This document shows positions 23,834 through 24,559 of a DNA stretch of 24,559 bases, in pieces. The stretch's first letter is position 1; every line of letters starts with the position of its first letter. The notes beneath the pieces were generated by a model, which saw nothing but the letters and a program-made list of their open reading frames with translations, was not told the DNA's origin and ran no database searches. Source of the stretch: Magnetospirillum sp. (GTDB taxonomy: Bacteria; Pseudomonadota; Alphaproteobacteria; Rhodospirillales; Magnetospirillaceae); the NCBI GenBank assembly GCA_016183945.1, contig JACPDP010000040.1, positions 1-24,559 on the forward strand, given 5' to 3'. Position numbers and translations under genes: made by a program.

Positions 23834-24559
23834 CTCTTCCCCAACATCAGGCGTGGATCAAATCGGAAGACCAGTTGGCCATCGCGAAGCGAATCGAACT
23901 TGTCCTTCGGGATAGGCAGCGGGCTGCACAGTCGGACGGCGCGGCGGGCACTTTCCGCCGCGGCGATGGTAAAGCTGTCGGCGCCGGCCGCGGTCTGCGC
24001 CTTGGCGTCGACAACCGTGCCGTCGGGCAACAGGAAGATCTGCACGTCGACAATCAGCCGCTCCGGGTTGGGCGCGCCGCCGGGCGGGCTCCAGCAATTG
24101 GCGATGTGGGCGCGCAGGCGATCCATCTCGGTCATGGAAACCTGCTCGTTGGGATTGTTGAGCGCCGAGCCCCGCACCGCCTGCGGCTGGGCCTGGGTGC
24201 CCTTCTCCTGCGGCGCCGGCTTCAGCTTGTCGGCGGATTTCAGCAGCGCGTCGAGTTCGTCCTTCGGCTTCGGCTTTATCTTGTCCACCGATTTCAACAG
24301 CGAATCCAACTCGTCGCGGTTGTCGGGCCGCGCCTTGGGCTTGACGTCGGACAACTTCGGCTGCGGCTCGGGCTTGGGTTCCGGCTTCGGTTCCGGCTTG
24401 GGCTCGGGCTTGGGCTCGGGCTTGGGCTCGGGCTCGGGCTTGGGCGGGGCGGGCACCGGCTCCGGCTTGGGCGGCTCCGGCTTGGGCGGCTCCGGCTTGG
24501 GCGGCTCCGGCTTGGGCGGCTCCGGCTTGGGCGGCTCCGGCTTGGGCGGCTCCGGCTTG
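23830..24559 (-). CDS. tolA: TolA, inner-membrane linker of the Tol-Pal system (partial, N-terminus off the window)
   Basis: The visible 242 residues are the central and C-terminal parts. From the window edge inwards there is a perfect KPEPP pentapeptide array, then a (KPEP)n array, then two copies of an acidic/basic helix ([18 protein letters not shown] and [17 protein letters not shown]). Last is the C-terminal domain from [25 protein letters not shown] to the end, with [19 protein letters not shown] as in TolA/TonB_C domains. TolA crosses the periplasm to reach TolB and Pal using energy from TolQR. The N-terminal membrane anchor lies outside the window. Proline-rich linkers in place of the Ala/Lys/Glu helix of E. 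coli TolA are common in alphaproteobacteria. Confidence 0.92.
   Translation of the reverse strand, partial: KPEPPKPEPPKPEPPKPEPPKPEPPKPEPPKPEPVPAPPKPEPEPKPEPKPEPKPEPKPEPKPEPQPKLSDVKPKARPDNRDELDSLLKSVDKIKPKPKDELDALLKSADKLKPAPQEKGTQAQPQAVRGSALNNPNEQVSMTEMDRLRAHIANCWSPPGGAPNPERLIVDVQIFLLPDGTVVDAKAQTAAGADSFTIAAAESARRAVRLCSPLPIPKDKFDSLRDGQLVFRFDPRLMLGKR
24461..24559 (-). repeat. perfect 15-bp tandem array in tolA, at least 6.6 copies
   Basis: The unit TCCGGCTTGGGCGGC repeats without change six times from 24461 to 24550, then nine more bases to the window edge. It encodes KPEPP on the minus strand. Because 15 is a multiple of 3, copy-number changes keep the frame. The true end of the array is not visible. 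Confidence 0.95.

Noticed and set aside
24461..24559. Non-coding satellite or CRISPR
   Set aside because: The 15-bp units lie in frame inside tolA and encode a proline-rich linker.

Overview
The window looks like chromosomal DNA from a GC-rich alphaproteobacterium of the Rhodospirillaceae, most likely Magnetospirillum, Phaeospirillum or a close relative. Three things point there. The form II RuBisCO matches the Rhodospirillum rubrum CbbM pattern, with every catalytic residue I checked at the same number. The order tolA-tolB-pal-cpoB-tilS-ftsH-folP is a typical proteobacterial block. The strong GC3 bias opens very long antisense shadow frames. The genus is inferred, not proven.

Left part (1-4130, + strand): a possible divergent gene start at the left edge, then anaerobic coproporphyrinogen oxidase (hemN), then a compact Calvin-cycle pair, form II RuBisCO (cbbM) and phosphoribulokinase (cbbP), closed by a strong terminator. 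No cbbR or other Calvin gene is in view.

Middle part (4130-15700): a mixed set of single genes. In order: a DMT-family exporter converging on a SAM methyltransferase; a divergent DUF218/YdcF protein; a membrane-anchored c'-type monohaem cytochrome; a divergent two-component pair (stand-alone receiver plus a MEDS/HisKA_2 sensor kinase); a 383-bp non-coding stretch holding a 210-bp palindromic insertion-like element; citramalate synthase (cimA) with trmJ directly behind it; a chemoreceptor; rpsD with a near-consensus promoter and a good terminator; a degenerate-receiver protein; and a 65-residue Cys-rich protein.

Right part (15690-24559, - strand): transcription runs right to left through tolA (partial), tolB, pal, cpoB, tilS, ftsH, folP and grxD. 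This links the Tol-Pal envelope system to tRNA lysidine synthesis, membrane proteolysis, folate synthesis and Fe-S/glutathione handling.

The most striking observation is in ftsH. A perfect 23-bp tandem duplication interrupts an otherwise complete gene and shifts its frame just before the AAA+ ATPase domain. Removing one copy restores exactly 640 codons. The window also carries a family of hairpin repeats between genes, one of which seems to serve as the ftsH terminator, a 210-bp element with 20-bp terminal inverted repeats and 10-bp flanking direct repeats, mutually exclusive palindromes beside grxD, and a perfect 15-bp repeat array in tolA. I see no obvious new defence or biosynthetic system.
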